Positions 26,983 through 37,325 of a DNA stretch of 64,000 nt are shown piece after piece (within the stretch, counting starts at the first letter, position 1; every line of letters starts with the position of its first letter). The position numbers and the translations under genes are program-made. Source of the DNA: Saccharum officinarum (lineage: Eukaryota > Streptophyta > Magnoliopsida > Poales > Poaceae); NCBI GenBank assembly GCA_020631735.1, contig CM036209.1:8655451-8719450 (forward strand), written 5' to 3'. The notes under the pieces are model-generated. The model saw only the letters and a list, made by a program, of their open reading frames with translations. It did no database searches and was not told where the DNA came from.

Positions 26983-28348
26983 TACAGCGCTTATTCTATA
27001 GTGGGCAGTGGCGGGCCCCACTAGCTAAACGAAGAAAAAAAATATTATAACTCACAAACCAAAAATTTAAATTAAATTTCGATTGTACCATTAAATTTGT
27101 CTCAATAAATCCTTCAAAACTAGATCACACATGGATATATTTAGATAAAGTGACAAGTGAGTCCAACAGTGAATAGAGTGGATAGAGGATGATATAGAGG
27201 ATGGATGGGTGCGGAAGAATTGAGTATAGAGAAGAGTACGTATAGAGGATGAATATAGGGCGCGTTTGCGAGGGCGGCCCACGGGCTCGGCTGCGCTCGT
27301 GGGCCGCAAGTTTCCGTGTTTGTGGCATTGGCCCCCGAGGTGGCCTGGCTCTAGGGAGCCAAAACTTCCCTCTCCACCTAGCTCTCTGGAAACGTCGAAA
27401 ATCCTCGTTTCTTCCTAGTCGTGCTCGTGGCGGCGCGCGCGGGCGATTTCGGGCGACGGCGGGGTGGCTCGCGCGGGCTCTTTCAGGAAGGGAAACCTTC
27501 GTTCGCGCACGATGGCCGCCGCGCGCGAAGCGAAAGGCCGCCGATTTCGCCTGCCTTTATTAGCTTCGCCACTCTCCAATGGAGTTCTTCCTCTCGTTGC
27601 TTGCTCTTCCACCTCCCTCGTGAGAGACCGGCAGTGAGTGGTGGTGCGTGGCGGCAGCGGCGACCTCCGGCTGGTTTCCGCTCTGGCCCTGAGGTTCGTG
27701 GCGGCTTCCAAGCTCCGGCTGCTGCTGGGACTCCATGGCGTTGGTCTTCCTCTTCTTCTCCGTCCACATCTGCATCCTCTACTTTCAGATCTGCTTCCTC
27801 TCCTTCCAGATCTGCTTCCTCTCCATTCGTTCGACCCCGAGCCAAGGTGAAATCGACCCCCTTCTTCATGATATGTTGTTCCCTGTTCTTCATGTGTTAG
27901 GGTTTACTTCTGTTCTTCATGATCTGTTAGGGTTTGTTGTACTATGTTGTTCTTGATCTGTTAGGTTTACTACCTATGTGTATGATCTGTTAGGGTTTAT
28001 TGTACCTCACTGTTCTTGATCTGTTAGGTTTTAGTACCTATATTCTTGATCTGTTTCGGTTTCTTGTACCATGTTGTTTTTGATCTGTTAGCGTTTCTAT
28101 TACCTTGCTGTTCTTGATGAGTTTGGGTTCACTGCTTATGTAGTCCTGTTTCTGATTGGTGATGATGTAGTCCTATTTATCTGAGTTTTTTGTTGGTTGA
28201 TTGGTCGATGATGTAGTCCAAAGATAGCACTGGGAGGCATCACTTACAAGATGCAGCCGTGCTTTTCATACACATTCATTTCACATTCATGTTGATGCCT
28301 TAGCAGGGTACAAAACTGAATTCATGGTACATTTTTACATGCTTGTAG

Positions 28349-28603
28349 ATGGATCTGTCTTTGAGCCGTGACATGTTGTGTAGGAAGGCAAGGCTGAAAA
28401 GGAAAACCCCTGAACCTAAAACCCCCCAGCCTGACCCTATAGCACTGGCCCTAATTAGGGATGAAAATGAACAGCACAGACAAAGAACACTGTCAATGAT
28501 ATACCATTCCACTGATTCAGAGTGTATTTCTATGATTAGGATGAAGAGAGCTGCCTTTTTTGGGTTAGTGAGCACTTTTAGAGAGAGGGCTCCTATGACT
28601 TAA
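28349..28603 (+). pseudogene. HARBI1/PIF transposase N-terminal fragment (DUF8040-like)
   Basis: 84 codons from an ATG after an AG. The pattern RDENEQHRQRTLSMIYHSTD followed by ECISMIRMKRAAFFGLVSTF is the N-terminal part of plant HARBI1-like proteins. After FRERAP the reading ends at a TAA and no catalytic DDE part follows, so this is a truncated relic of the transposase gene, or an exon now read with the downstream exon. It supports the PIF/Harbinger assignment of the surrounding element. Confidence 0.55.
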
Positions 28604-28729
28604 CAATTAAAAACAAAACCACCAAACTACTATGCTGAGGCCAATTTTTTGGTCAAGTAGCCGATGATGTCAGAGAACTGAGGCATGTCATTCATACCAC
28701 TTACATGTTCTACATTTGGTTTGTTTCAG

Positions 28730-29098
28730 AGAATGTCTCCTTGCTATGTTGTCTTTGAAGGGAAGAAACCTGACATTTATTTTACATGATATGAGTGTGC
28801 TAAACAAGTGCTTAGGGAAGAAGGGGCTATCTATCAGAAATACAGCAACTATGATGATGCTCTTAGAGATTTCAATGCAAGGGTATCTCAACAAGAACCC
28901 TTGTTGTTACCAATTGATGCCCCTAATGAGGATGCATCAGCATCCCATGAACCGGTGACAGCTCAGGGTCCAGAAACCTATCCTCTTGCACCTGTGCTGC
29001 TGGGCTGTTGCAAAAATGCTGTCATCTTGATCTTGTTCTTGGTTGTAGTTGGTCTGTCACTCAAGCTTTTCATGTGCCATAGCTGTTGTTTTAATTAG
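28730..29098 (+). pseudogene. Viroplasmin-like (RNase H N-terminal type) domain with C-terminal membrane tail
   Basis: An exon starts after TTTCAG (28729) with ATG at 28733. The pattern YVVFEGKKPDIY...ECAKQV...GAIYQKYSNYDDALRDF is that of the small RNA-DNA-hybrid-binding domain found at the N-terminus of many RNases H (Pfam calls it viroplasmin-like). A TGA at 28787-28789 interrupts it. After a Glu/Pro-rich linker it ends with a hydrophobic segment (VILILFLVVVGLSLKLF) and a short Cys-rich tail, i.e. a tail-anchor-like end. Function unknown; the membrane tail on such a domain is unusual to me. The upstream exon could be the HARBI1-like piece or the GC-rich 5' region. Confidence 0.5.
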
Positions 29099-29433
29099 GC
29101 CGATGATGACACAATGGGATGACTGCATTAGCTGGCTACATGCCATTTTTATTCATGTATTTTACTTTCTGTGAACTTGTTGCCCTTCTCAGCTTGCCAA
29201 ACTACTTATCCTCTTGCACCTGTGCTGCTGGGCTGTTGCAAAAATGTTGTCATCTTGATGTTGTTCTTGGTTGTAGTTGGTCTGTCACTCCAACTTTTCA
29301 TGTGGCACATCTGTTGTTTTAATTAGGCCGATGATGACACAATGGGATGACTGCATTAACTGGCTACATGCCATTTTGATTCATGTATTTTTCTTTCTGT
29401 TAACTTGTTGCCCTTCTCGGCTTGCCAAACTAC
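28978..29433 (+). repeat. 228-bp tandem duplication of the membrane-tail exon, with a third diverged copy
   Basis: 28978-29205 and 29206-29433 are near-identical direct repeats (offset 228 bp). Each contains the same tail: GCCKNAVILILFLVVV or GCCKNVVILMLFLVVV, a TAG and the trailer GATGATGACACAATGG. A diverged third copy at ~29580-29890 reads KNVVILILLMLVFGLW, ends at a TAA and repeats the trailer at ~29730. Copies 2 and 3 have possible AG acceptors upstream (CTTCTCAG at ~29191, TTAACAG at ~29587), so they could act as alternative last exons. Confidence 0.75.
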
Positions 29434-30464
29434 TTAATTCTGCTACTGCTCTTAATTTGCATCTTTGATTATGCAATGTAGCCGTCAATGTATCTGTTGA
29501 TTAATAAATGGATGGAGTCTGAGACCTATGTCTTTTGTATATTTTCATTCAAAGTGTTTGCTTCTCTATTGTTCATGCTGTTAACAGATGATGGATGTGA
29601 AACCAAACCACATGCTGCTGGTAACTATGGCTCTTGGAAGAATGTGGTCATCTTGATCTTATTGATGCTTGTGTTTGGTCTTTGGTGCAGGCTGTCCATG
29701 TGCAAGAACTGTTAAATGTTATGATTTGACCGATGATGACACAATGGATGGATGCATTAGCTGGCTACATGTCATTTTTTTGCTTTCTCTTATCTGTTCC
29801 TGTGAACTTCTTCGTTTCCTGGGCTAAACACATGAGCTGCAGATGATGTTGTTCTTCTTTGCTTACTTTGATTGTACCATGTAGCCAGCAATGACATGAA
29901 CTGATAAACTTGGATTTGTCTGAGGCTAAATGATTTAAACATCACTAATTGTATGGTTAAATTGTCATATGTTGTTGTAATGGTCATGCAAGATCAAGCT
30001 CATTCTCTATTCATTCATGTCCATTTCTATTTCTTATCTATGGGCCAGGCCGAACACAATCTCTGTGTGGCAGTCGGTGGTAGTTAGCCTCTCAGCCCGG
30101 CTGCCTGATCGGTGGCAAACACAAGCTCGCTTGGGCCGAGCTCAGTTGGTACAAGGGCACAAACAAGTTGCGTTGCAGCACTTGGGGCAGGCCTGCCTAG
30201 GCCTGGGCCAGTTCGGCTGGCCAGACCGGCCAGGTACAGGGTCGCAAACACCCCATAGAAGTCATCACTGTGGATAGCCTTATCGAGACAGGGCGGAAAA
30301 GTCATTTCCGGTACGGTGTACAGTAGGTGTGTATGAAGTCATCTCGCCCAATTCCCCTTACTTCCCCAATTCCGATTCTATCACCAACCCTAACAGTCCA
30401 GAGTCTCTCCACCGCGCCACTGCTGCTCTGAGCTCTCACTCGATTCGGCGTTACGAGAGGAGCC

Positions 30465-33400
30465 ATGGCCAGCCAAGAAAAGCGCGTCTTCTTCGCTAAT
30501 CTCAAGGCCTCCCTCGAGTCCTTCTTCTTCGCGGCCAAGCGGCTCGCTAAGTCCGCCCTCGCGCCCCTAGGCCCTACCTCCAAGCCGTGCGCCGTCGTCG
30601 ACGAGGACCAGCTCCGCCGCCTCGGCGCCAAGCTGCAGCGCGTACGCGCAGTGCTCCGGGACGCCGAGTGCATCGCCGCCGATAGCCCCGCGGGCGAGTC
30701 CACCGAGCTCTGGATTCGGGAGCTCCGTGGCGTGGAGTGTGCCGTCGAGGACATCCTCGAGAAGGTGCAGTTCGAGGCCATGCGCGCCTCCCTCGTCGAG
30801 GACCTTGGCGCCAACGAAGAAGAAGAGCCGGCCAAGATGCGCGCCCGGGACCGCGAGGTCGGCGGCCTGCTGTCGCACTCGACGCTCAGTTCTCTCGGCC
30901 TAAAGATCAAGAAGGTATGGGAGAAGTACCACGAAATCGCCTCCGACCGAGAGGCTCTCCGCCTGACGGCGGAGGACAGGTTGGTTCGGCCGCGTCCCCC
31001 CGCGCGCGCGTCGACCTCTTCTCTTACCTGCGGCAAGCTATACGGCCGCGAGAGCGACCTTCAGCGCCTACTTGAGCTTCTCTTTTCCGAGGACTGCTCT
31101 GGACCCGTGTTCAAAGTCGTGTCCGTCGTCGGAATGGCCGGCGTGGGAAAGACGGCCGTCGTCCAACACGCGTGGAATGACCAAAGGGTCAGGGATTCGT
31201 TCCATTGCCGCGTATGGATTTACTCGGGGCAAGGTGTTGATGTGGTAAACACGACCAAGACGATTGCCCAAGCGTGTGGAGGGGATACCCGTGACATCAC
31301 TGAATTGAGCTTGCTGCAGGGCTTGCTCATGGATCTTCTGAAGGGGAAGAGGTTTTTCATTGTGCTCGATGAGGTGTGGAGCATGAGGAAGGCTGTATGG
31401 GAAGTGTTAAAGGGGCCTCTTCGGTGTGCGCTGCGAGGAAGCAAGGTGATAGTGACTAGTCAAAACCTGGAAGTGAGCATGATCATGGGTTGTGATCACA
31501 GACATCAGTTGAGATTGAATTGTTTATCAGATGATACCTGCTGGTTGATTTGCAAGAGCTATGCGTTTGATGACCAGGAGAAAGAGATTTGTCCTAGGCT
31601 TGCTTCAGTAGGTGAGGAGATTGTCAAAGAGTGCAAGGGCCTGCCGCTTGCAGCCAAATCAATTGGGTGCCTGATTCGGTGTAAACCTGATGCAGAGACG
31701 TGGTGGGAGTTCTTGTACAATAATAGTGTGTGGGATAACGATGAATTCTTGCATGAGATTCTGCCGGTCATTAAGGTCAGCTATGATCATCTCCCATCAC
31801 ATTTGAAAAATTGTTTTGCATACTGCTCCTTGTTTCCGAAAGGATACATATTTGATAAGGAGGAATTGATCCGCCTGTGGATGGCGCAAGGCTTCCTTCA
31901 ACATCATGAAAGATTGCAGCCTGAAGATGTTGGCCGCACATACTTTGATGACTTGCTTGGGAAATGCTTCTTCCATGAGTCACCATTCTATGATTTAGAT
32001 GAGAGAAGGTATGAAATGCATGATCTGTTTCATGTCTTAGCTCAGTCTATTTCTGAAAAGGAATGCATCAGTATTGATCCTTACAAATACAATAAGAATT
32101 GTGATGGGATTCATAACCATGAGAGTATTAGGCATTCATCTGTGCTTCCATCATTCATGGGATCAGATATAACTATAGAAGGCCAGTTATTTCATACACA
32201 TGATCTGCGCACTCTTTTGGTCATCAAAAGGCCATGTCATGAAATTGATGGGAACTCCCTCTATGTTAAGATACCATACAATCTATTCTTGCTCCTGGAA
32301 TGCCTAAGAACACTTGACTTAAGCAATACTAGCATCAGTGAGATCCCTAGCTCTATTGGTAATTTGATACACCTACGGTACCTTGGTCTGAAGAATACCA
32401 AACTCGAAAGGATACCTGAATCTGTCTGCGGACTTCTGAACCTGCAAACACTAGATTTGAAGCATTCCTACTTTATTAACGAGCTACCCCATGGAATTAG
32501 GTACCTTGTTAATCTGCGGCACCTTGAATTACCAGTATCAGAGTATCCAAGCATCTCCATCCCATCTGAGCTGGAGCTTCTAACGGGTCTTCAAACATTG
32601 AATGCATTTTATGTATCTGATAATTCAGCAGGCTGTGGGATTAGTGGGTTGCGCTACTTGGTAAACCTAAGTGGAGAGCTGCACATTTCAGGGTTAATGA
32701 ATGTACACCATGTTCAACATGCTGTAAATTCAGACATGCAAAGCAAGACGAAAGTGCAAAAATTGGTGCTGAAATGGTGGAGCCTTGCTGCAGAGTCCCA
32801 GCTTCTAGATGTGCAAACCTCAAGTTTGGTCCTGGATAAGCTTCGGCCTCATCTAAATCTTGAGGAATTGACTATAAATGGTTACTGTGGTAACAAGTTT
32901 CCACTATGGCTTGGAGATTGCCACTTTGTTAAGTTGGTTAAAGTGATTCTGGATGGGTGCAAAAACTGTGATGTACTTCCAGCTCTTGGACAATTACCAT
33001 GCCTCAAACACCTTGTAATACAACAAATAGAGACAGTACGGATCATTGGAAGAGAATTTATGGGTCATAGCAGTGCTCAAACTCAAGGATTTCCAGCACT
33101 TGAGACATTGGATATAAGGAAGATGTATGATTTAGAGATGTGGTATGGAGTAGAAGATGTGGATTTCCCTCTGCTGCGAGATCTCAATGTTAGTGGATGC
33201 AGTAAATTAAGGAAATTACCTCATTTTGGTTCGTTGGTAAACTTGAGAATCCAGTCCTGCGAGCAGCTCTGTGTTCTCCCTGTCTTACCGATGCTTAGAT
33301 ACTTGAAACTGGAAGGCTTTGACAAAATGGCGCAGCTTCCTCAACTCCCAAGTTTACCATTGCTGCAAATTCTGGAGCTTAGCTGTTGCAAGAAACTTTC

Positions 33401-33512
33401 GTCAATAGGACAGTTAGAACATCTTGTGGCGCTCCAACTTCTGAAAGTAACAAAATGCCCAATGCTGCAGTTTGCACAAGATGAACCTGTTCTAGCATGC
33501 TCAAGGTTATGA
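30465..33512 (+). CDS. CC-NB-ARC-LRR (CNL) disease-resistance protein
   Basis: A single-exon 1015-residue ORF, a normal length for monocot RGA/RPP13-like CNLs, which detect pathogen effectors and trigger immune cell death. N-terminal coiled-coil domain with an EDVID-like VEDILEKV at ~94. NB-ARC from ~193: P-loop GMAGVGKTA (223-231), kinase-2 FIVLDEVW (~298-305), RNBS-B GSKVIVTSQN (~325, lacking the usual TTR arginine), GLPLAAK (~393), RNBS-D CFAYCSLFPKGY (~450), MHD intact (~518). LRRs run from ~610 to the end (LRTLDLSNTSISEIP). It ends at CSRL just after a QDEP motif, while the paralogue at 39573 continues ~100 residues further, so the C-terminus may be shortened. The start has no closer upstream in-frame ATG; a short promoter lies between it and the transposon end at 30254. 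Confidence 0.93.
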   Translation: MASQEKRVFFANLKASLESFFFAAKRLAKSALAPLGPTSKPCAVVDEDQLRRLGAKLQRVRAVLRDAECIAADSPAGESTELWIRELRGVECAVEDILEKVQFEAMRASLVEDLGANEEEEPAKMRARDREVGGLLSHSTLSSLGLKIKKVWEKYHEIASDREALRLTAEDRLVRPRPPARASTSSLTCGKLYGRESDLQRLLELLFSEDCSGPVFKVVSVVGMAGVGKTAVVQHAWNDQRVRDSFHCRVWIYSGQGVDVVNTTKTIAQACGGDTRDITELSLLQGLLMDLLKGKRFFIVLDEVWSMRKAVWEVLKGPLRCALRGSKVIVTSQNLEVSMIMGCDHRHQLRLNCLSDDTCWLICKSYAFDDQEKEICPRLASVGEEIVKECKGLPLAAKSIGCLIRCKPDAETWWEFLYNNSVWDNDEFLHEILPVIKVSYDHLPSHLKNCFAYCSLFPKGYIFDKEELIRLWMAQGFLQHHERLQPEDVGRTYFDDLLGKCFFHESPFYDLDERRYEMHDLFHVLAQSISEKECISIDPYKYNKNCDGIHNHESIRHSSVLPSFMGSDITIEGQLFHTHDLRTLLVIKRPCHEIDGNSLYVKIPYNLFLLLECLRTLDLSNTSISEIPSSIGNLIHLRYLGLKNTKLERIPESVCGLLNLQTLDLKHSYFINELPHGIRYLVNLRHLELPVSEYPSISIPSELELLTGLQTLNAFYVSDNSAGCGISGLRYLVNLSGELHISGLMNVHHVQHAVNSDMQSKTKVQKLVLKWWSLAAESQLLDVQTSSLVLDKLRPHLNLEELTINGYCGNKFPLWLGDCHFVKLVKVILDGCKNCDVLPALGQLPCLKHLVIQQIETVRIIGREFMGHSSAQTQGFPALETLDIRKMYDLEMWYGVEDVDFPLLRDLNVSGCSKLRKLPHFGSLVNLRIQSCEQLCVLPVLPMLRYLKLEGFDKMAQLPQLPSLPLLQILELSCCKKLSSIGQLEHLVALQLLKVTKCPMLQFAQDEPVLACSRL

Positions 33513-33806
33513 ATATGTTTGATGGATGTCAGTCACTAAACCTATGCAAGGGCAAACTCACTCCTGTTTTTTACACATGGGACACCTCGTGTAATGTAAA
33601 TGATTCGCATATGGATGGTGGATCCATGATGTGTTTGAAAGAAATTTGCTCGAGAACTTCCAAGTAGTGATGTGGCCTTTTCTCTCAACAATGAAGATAC
33701 TAGGATGATAGGCGCGCTTTGCCGCTCCCGCGGTTGATCTACGAGTTGTTGCTTGTGGCGTGCTTCATCTGGCTGCACGTGCTATCGGTGCTAGCCATGC
33801 GTAATA

Positions 33807-35084
33807 CTCCCTATATTTTAAATTATATTAGCAAATATGTCTGTGCGTTGCAACGGGAGAAAAAAAATATGAAATACATTCATGGAAAATGATGATAGGA
33901 AGTGTTACATGTCTATTTATATTTTTTCGTTTCTATAAAATTTAAGACCTCTAATTTATTTTAGGATAACCATGCATCTATAATATAAGTTAAAATAGGT
34001 AATAATATAACAATGTCCAATTAAACTTGTATCAAATTAAATAAAATAGATTTTTCTTTCGCGGAAAAGCATAGAAATATTTAGATGTAAATGTACCATG
34101 CTATCTTGTGTTTCTATAGTTAAATATTTAGTTTTTTTCATTTTATTCGAGGACCATAAAAATCTGTAGTTGGAATCTCTTATTAAAGTCGTCTAGGAGT
34201 TAGTCGTTGATGTGTCAAGAATTCTAGTGCTGGTGACAAGAGACCTCTCAAATTTTCACATGGCAACTCCCATTGAGGATTGCAGAGATACAATTAATTA
34301 GACGTGATTAGAAGGTAAATTGATAAGATATCATCTTACTGATTTATTAGTTGGACCATCGAGTAATCTAAAAATTAATAAAATAGGTTTTGTTTTTAAT
34401 CAAATCACAAAACTGCATAAAAGGGCAATGGTTCAAAGAATAGTGTTGTGTTTTTTATTTGGTTTTACATTTATTTGAGAAAAAACAAAAACAAAACACC
34501 GCAGTGAGGAGAAGATTTTGTGAAAAATAAGACCGAGCGGATGCAAAATAGAGGAACGTGCGGGCTAGACAAAAAACTTGCGGATAAAAAAATTAGGAAC
34601 AAAAAACACCTTAGCTGAAGAAAAGATTTTGGAAAATTAAAATAGAATTAAGCGGATGCTCTATAGAGGAACGTGCGGGCCGGATAAAAAAAACTTACGG
34701 ACAAAAACATTAGGAACGTGAGGACTAAAGGTTGTATATTTGCCTAATTTTTACTCTTACTTTCCTTTTCTATTTAGATTAGGATTCAATATCAAATATG
34801 TCAGGTCTATTTAGATTATGATTCTAACTCGTAAGAGCATGGATCGTATATATAAGTCCTGATGGAAGAAACTTTCCATTGTCCGGAGGGAGACGGACAA
34901 ACAAATGGATGAACGAAAAAAAGAGCCTGAAATTTTGTCTCTTTATTATTAGGTATAGAAGATGTTTTGGCTTTTCTAGATATCTTAGCTTTTTCTATAC
35001 GATATACACTATATGTTAAGATATACAATAAAAAATAATGTACGTAGAAGAATCAAAATGTCTTATAATTTGAAATGGAGGAAG
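33807..35084. mobile_element. Stowaway (Tc1/Mariner) MITE split by a Helitron
   Basis: Left end CTCCCTATATTTTAAATTATA and, on the other strand, right end CTTCCTCCATTTCAAATTAT, flanked by TA (33805-33806, 35085-35086). Without 33828-34959 the MITE is 146 bp, and its two parts join to AAATTATAAGATGTTTTGGC, which is a common grass Stowaway sequence as I know it. Confidence 0.85.
33828..34959 (-). mobile_element. Non-autonomous Helitron, 1132 bp
   Basis: On the minus strand it starts TCTATACCTAATAATAAAG (34959) and ends TTTGCTAA (33828), i.e. TC...CTRR, followed by T. A CGTTGCAACG palindrome (part of a CCCGTTGCAACGCACAG segment) lies just inside the 3' end, the place of the Helitron hairpin. No Rep/helicase is present. 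Inside, a ~110-bp unit is tandemly repeated (34497-34606, 34607-34717; both with AGAGGAACGTGCGGGC). There is no target duplication, as expected. The base before TC is T rather than A. Confidence 0.75.
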
Positions 35085-35266
35085 TACATGTGATTCACAT
35101 CTAATATTACATGCATGGTTATGAAGCCAAAACATCACACACACATCTGGAATTCAAATAACACACATAGTAGTTTTTTTGTTGTTCAATAGACAAACAT
35201 GACACACCCATCACAAACAAAGTTCAAATGACAACAACGATACATGAATGGATAAGAGGTCTAGGT

Positions 35267-35704
35267 CTAAACCCGTGCACAGTACTCAATGGTGGTCCTC
35301 TTTCCCACGTTGTCAGAAGCAAAGAAGAAGGATATGCCCGTCTCATCTTTCATTAGCTTCAGCACACCAATCCATGATGGACTGCTTTCATTGACGCTGC
35401 ACTCTCTAGCCAATCGCATGATGAGCTGCCTCCTCTCCTCCTCCTGCTTGAGCTTTTCCTTCTCCTCCTGCTTGGCTGCCTCCCTTGCTGCCTCCTTTTC
35501 AACTCTACGGCAGTTGACGACGCCCTGGTAGAATACACGGTCGTCAGCAATTTCATTTCTGATGCCCCTGATCTCCCCAACCATGGCCTTGACTGCTGGG
35601 CTCTTGATCTTCTTCTTGGGACTGCTTGCAGTACTACGTAAGCTGTGTGTGCTGCGTGAGTTGCTGCTCCTCTCGCTGCCAATGCTAAGAGGTGTAAGCA
35701 CATC

Positions 35705-35761
<57 letters not shown>

Positions 35762-36936
35762 TTCTTCTTCTTCTTCTTCTTCTTCTTCTTCTTCGTCACT
35801 GGGAATGTGCTCAATTGTGTTGGAATGGCCAGGAGCATACGAGGTGGACCCATCAGCTACATAGCCAGTGAACATTTTGTCTATCTCAAGGTAGCAAGGC
35901 CAACCATCCTTGAGCGCCATCAATTCCTTGTTGCCCTAGTAAACGTGCACAACATCAGCTAACTTAAACCAAAAACTAGGCAGTACACGGCATGAAGGAC
36001 AACACTTACCCCTGTCTTATCCATCCACCAAGCATCAGAAGCCAGCCCTGATTGGTCTTCTCTGCGGCCCAAACCAGATCCTTTCCTCAACTTCTCGTCT
36101 ATGAATCTCCACACTTTCTTCAACCCCCTTACCGGCTACCAAATTGCTCACTATCATGAAGCAAATCTGTGGCAGCATAGAACCTCTTCGAGATTTCCTT
36201 CCATCCAGCCTTGCTCATTTGGCCCCTTATGCGATTGTTGTTATCAATTTGTTCACAATAGAGCATACAAAACAGCTTCGTATGTTCAGGCGTCCATTGA
36301 CACCTGTTGTTGTCCTCCTAAACGACGCATAACAAGGGTACGAAATGAACGGAATGGGACCTTTTGGCGGAACAAAATATTCATGCATCACGGGAACGAG
36401 GGAGGGGAAGAGTAGTTTACCTCAACACAACGATGTCCTCCGCGACGCCTGCCTCCGCGGGTTCCCCTTGATGAAGATCCACGACCGGTGGGCGTCGGCG
36501 ACACGAAGCCGCCGGTGAACGCCGATCCGCCGCCCATAGACGCAGATCCACCGGCCACGAACGTAGATCCGGTGCGTCCTCGCCCACCGCGCGAGCCACG
36601 CAACCCGAGGGTACCCCTCCCGCTGCGGGCGGGAACACGTACGGGAGGCGGACCCTGGCTGCCATCGACTCCCCCGGAACGAAGGAGTTCTTCGTAGCCT
36701 AGCATGGCTGACCAGTCCGAGCCAAAGTTGAGGTCGAGCCCACCGAAGTCCAGCCGACTCGGGTTATGGCTGCTCGAGCTCGCCATGCCGTACGCGCTGG
36801 TGTTGTTGGGGTTGTACGCGGCGGCGGAAGAAAAGGTCGCCGGCGGGGATAGGAAATCCCTGGTGGGGATGCCGTCATCGTAGGCACCATCGTCGCTGTA
36901 GGCATCATCGTTCCCACCGCCGTTGTACCCGTCCAT
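35267..36936 (-). pseudogene. Myb/SANT-like domain protein, frameshifted (PIF ORF1-like or host gene)
   Basis: Exon 1 (36936-36421) starts MDGYNGGGND, is Gly/Ser/Arg-rich and ends GAG|GTAAAC. Exon 2 starts at 36317 after TTTAG in phase and gives a Myb/SANT-like pattern ([46 protein letters not shown]). At ~36130 one base is missing: the family continuation LKKVWRFIDEKLRK lies in another frame. That part ends at a GTAAGT donor (~36013). The last exon (~35934-35267) has ELMALKDGWPCYLEIDKMF, an acidic tract and a Lys/Glu-rich helix. Such proteins bind DNA and include the PIF/Harbinger ORF1 helper; I found no terminal repeats around it, so a host gene is also possible. Confidence 0.65.
35706..35794. 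repeat. Adjacent (ATC)n and (CTT)n triplet repeats coding an Asp/Glu tract
   Basis: Eighteen or so ATC units followed by about eleven CTT units. Read on the minus strand in the Myb/SANT-like gene they give about 11 Glu then 18 Asp. Confidence 0.95.
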
Positions 36937-37251
36937 CGCAGTGGATCTAGGGGAAGCTGTGGTGGATCTGGAAGAGGAGGTGGTGGATCTGCCGAAGGAT
37001 GAGGTGGAATTGCGCGGCGGTGGCGAGAATGTAGGCGGGGGAGAGACTGAGGGAGAGCGACGGGCGAGAGCGAGCGAGCTAGGGTTAGAGGATGCGGCAG
37101 GTGTGCCACGGCGTGGGTGGATAAGGCAGGTGCGGGTCAGGGGATGGCGCGGACGAGGGGTATATGGAGTTAAAACATGGGCCAGACACAATGATAGGCC
37201 TCCTGCAACCAAATGTCAAAAATACTGTTCTAAATTGAAAAATAGACCTGT

Positions 37252-37325
37252 TTAGTTCCAAACTGCAAAAGTGTACCAAATTCCAAATTTCAAGTGAAAT
37301 TTCAAGTGAACTAAACACAGCCTAT
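37252..37325. mobile_element. Short MITE-like inverted-repeat sequence
   Basis: CCTGTTTAGTTCC on the left and GAACTAAACACAGCC on the right form imperfect inverted repeats about 70 bp apart, like internally deleted members of the GGCCTTGTTTAGTT family. Target duplication unclear. Confidence 0.4.

Larger units (their letters stand above)
27258..30254 (+). mobile_element. Candidate PIF/Harbinger-type element, ~3.0 kb, with gene fragments
   Basis: The left end GGGCGCGTTTGCGA and, on the other strand, the right end GGGGTGTTTGCGA are imperfect inverted repeats; ATA flanks both sides (27255-27257, 30255-30257). PIF/Harbinger elements make 3-bp duplications but usually TWA, so the class is inferred. 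Inside, from the left: a very GC-rich 5' region to about 27660, a Ser-rich or Leu-rich coding-like patch near 27735-27848, an intron-like stretch with repeats of TTCTTGATCTGTTAGG (27890-28110), a HARBI1-like fragment, a viroplasmin-like exon and repeated tail exons. It ends 210 bp before the CNL start codon, so it may supply part of that promoter. Confidence 0.45.

Noticed and set aside
35562..35864. Plus-strand Ser-rich ORF
   Set aside because: It is the (ATC)n repeat read on the opposite strand of the Myb/SANT-like gene.
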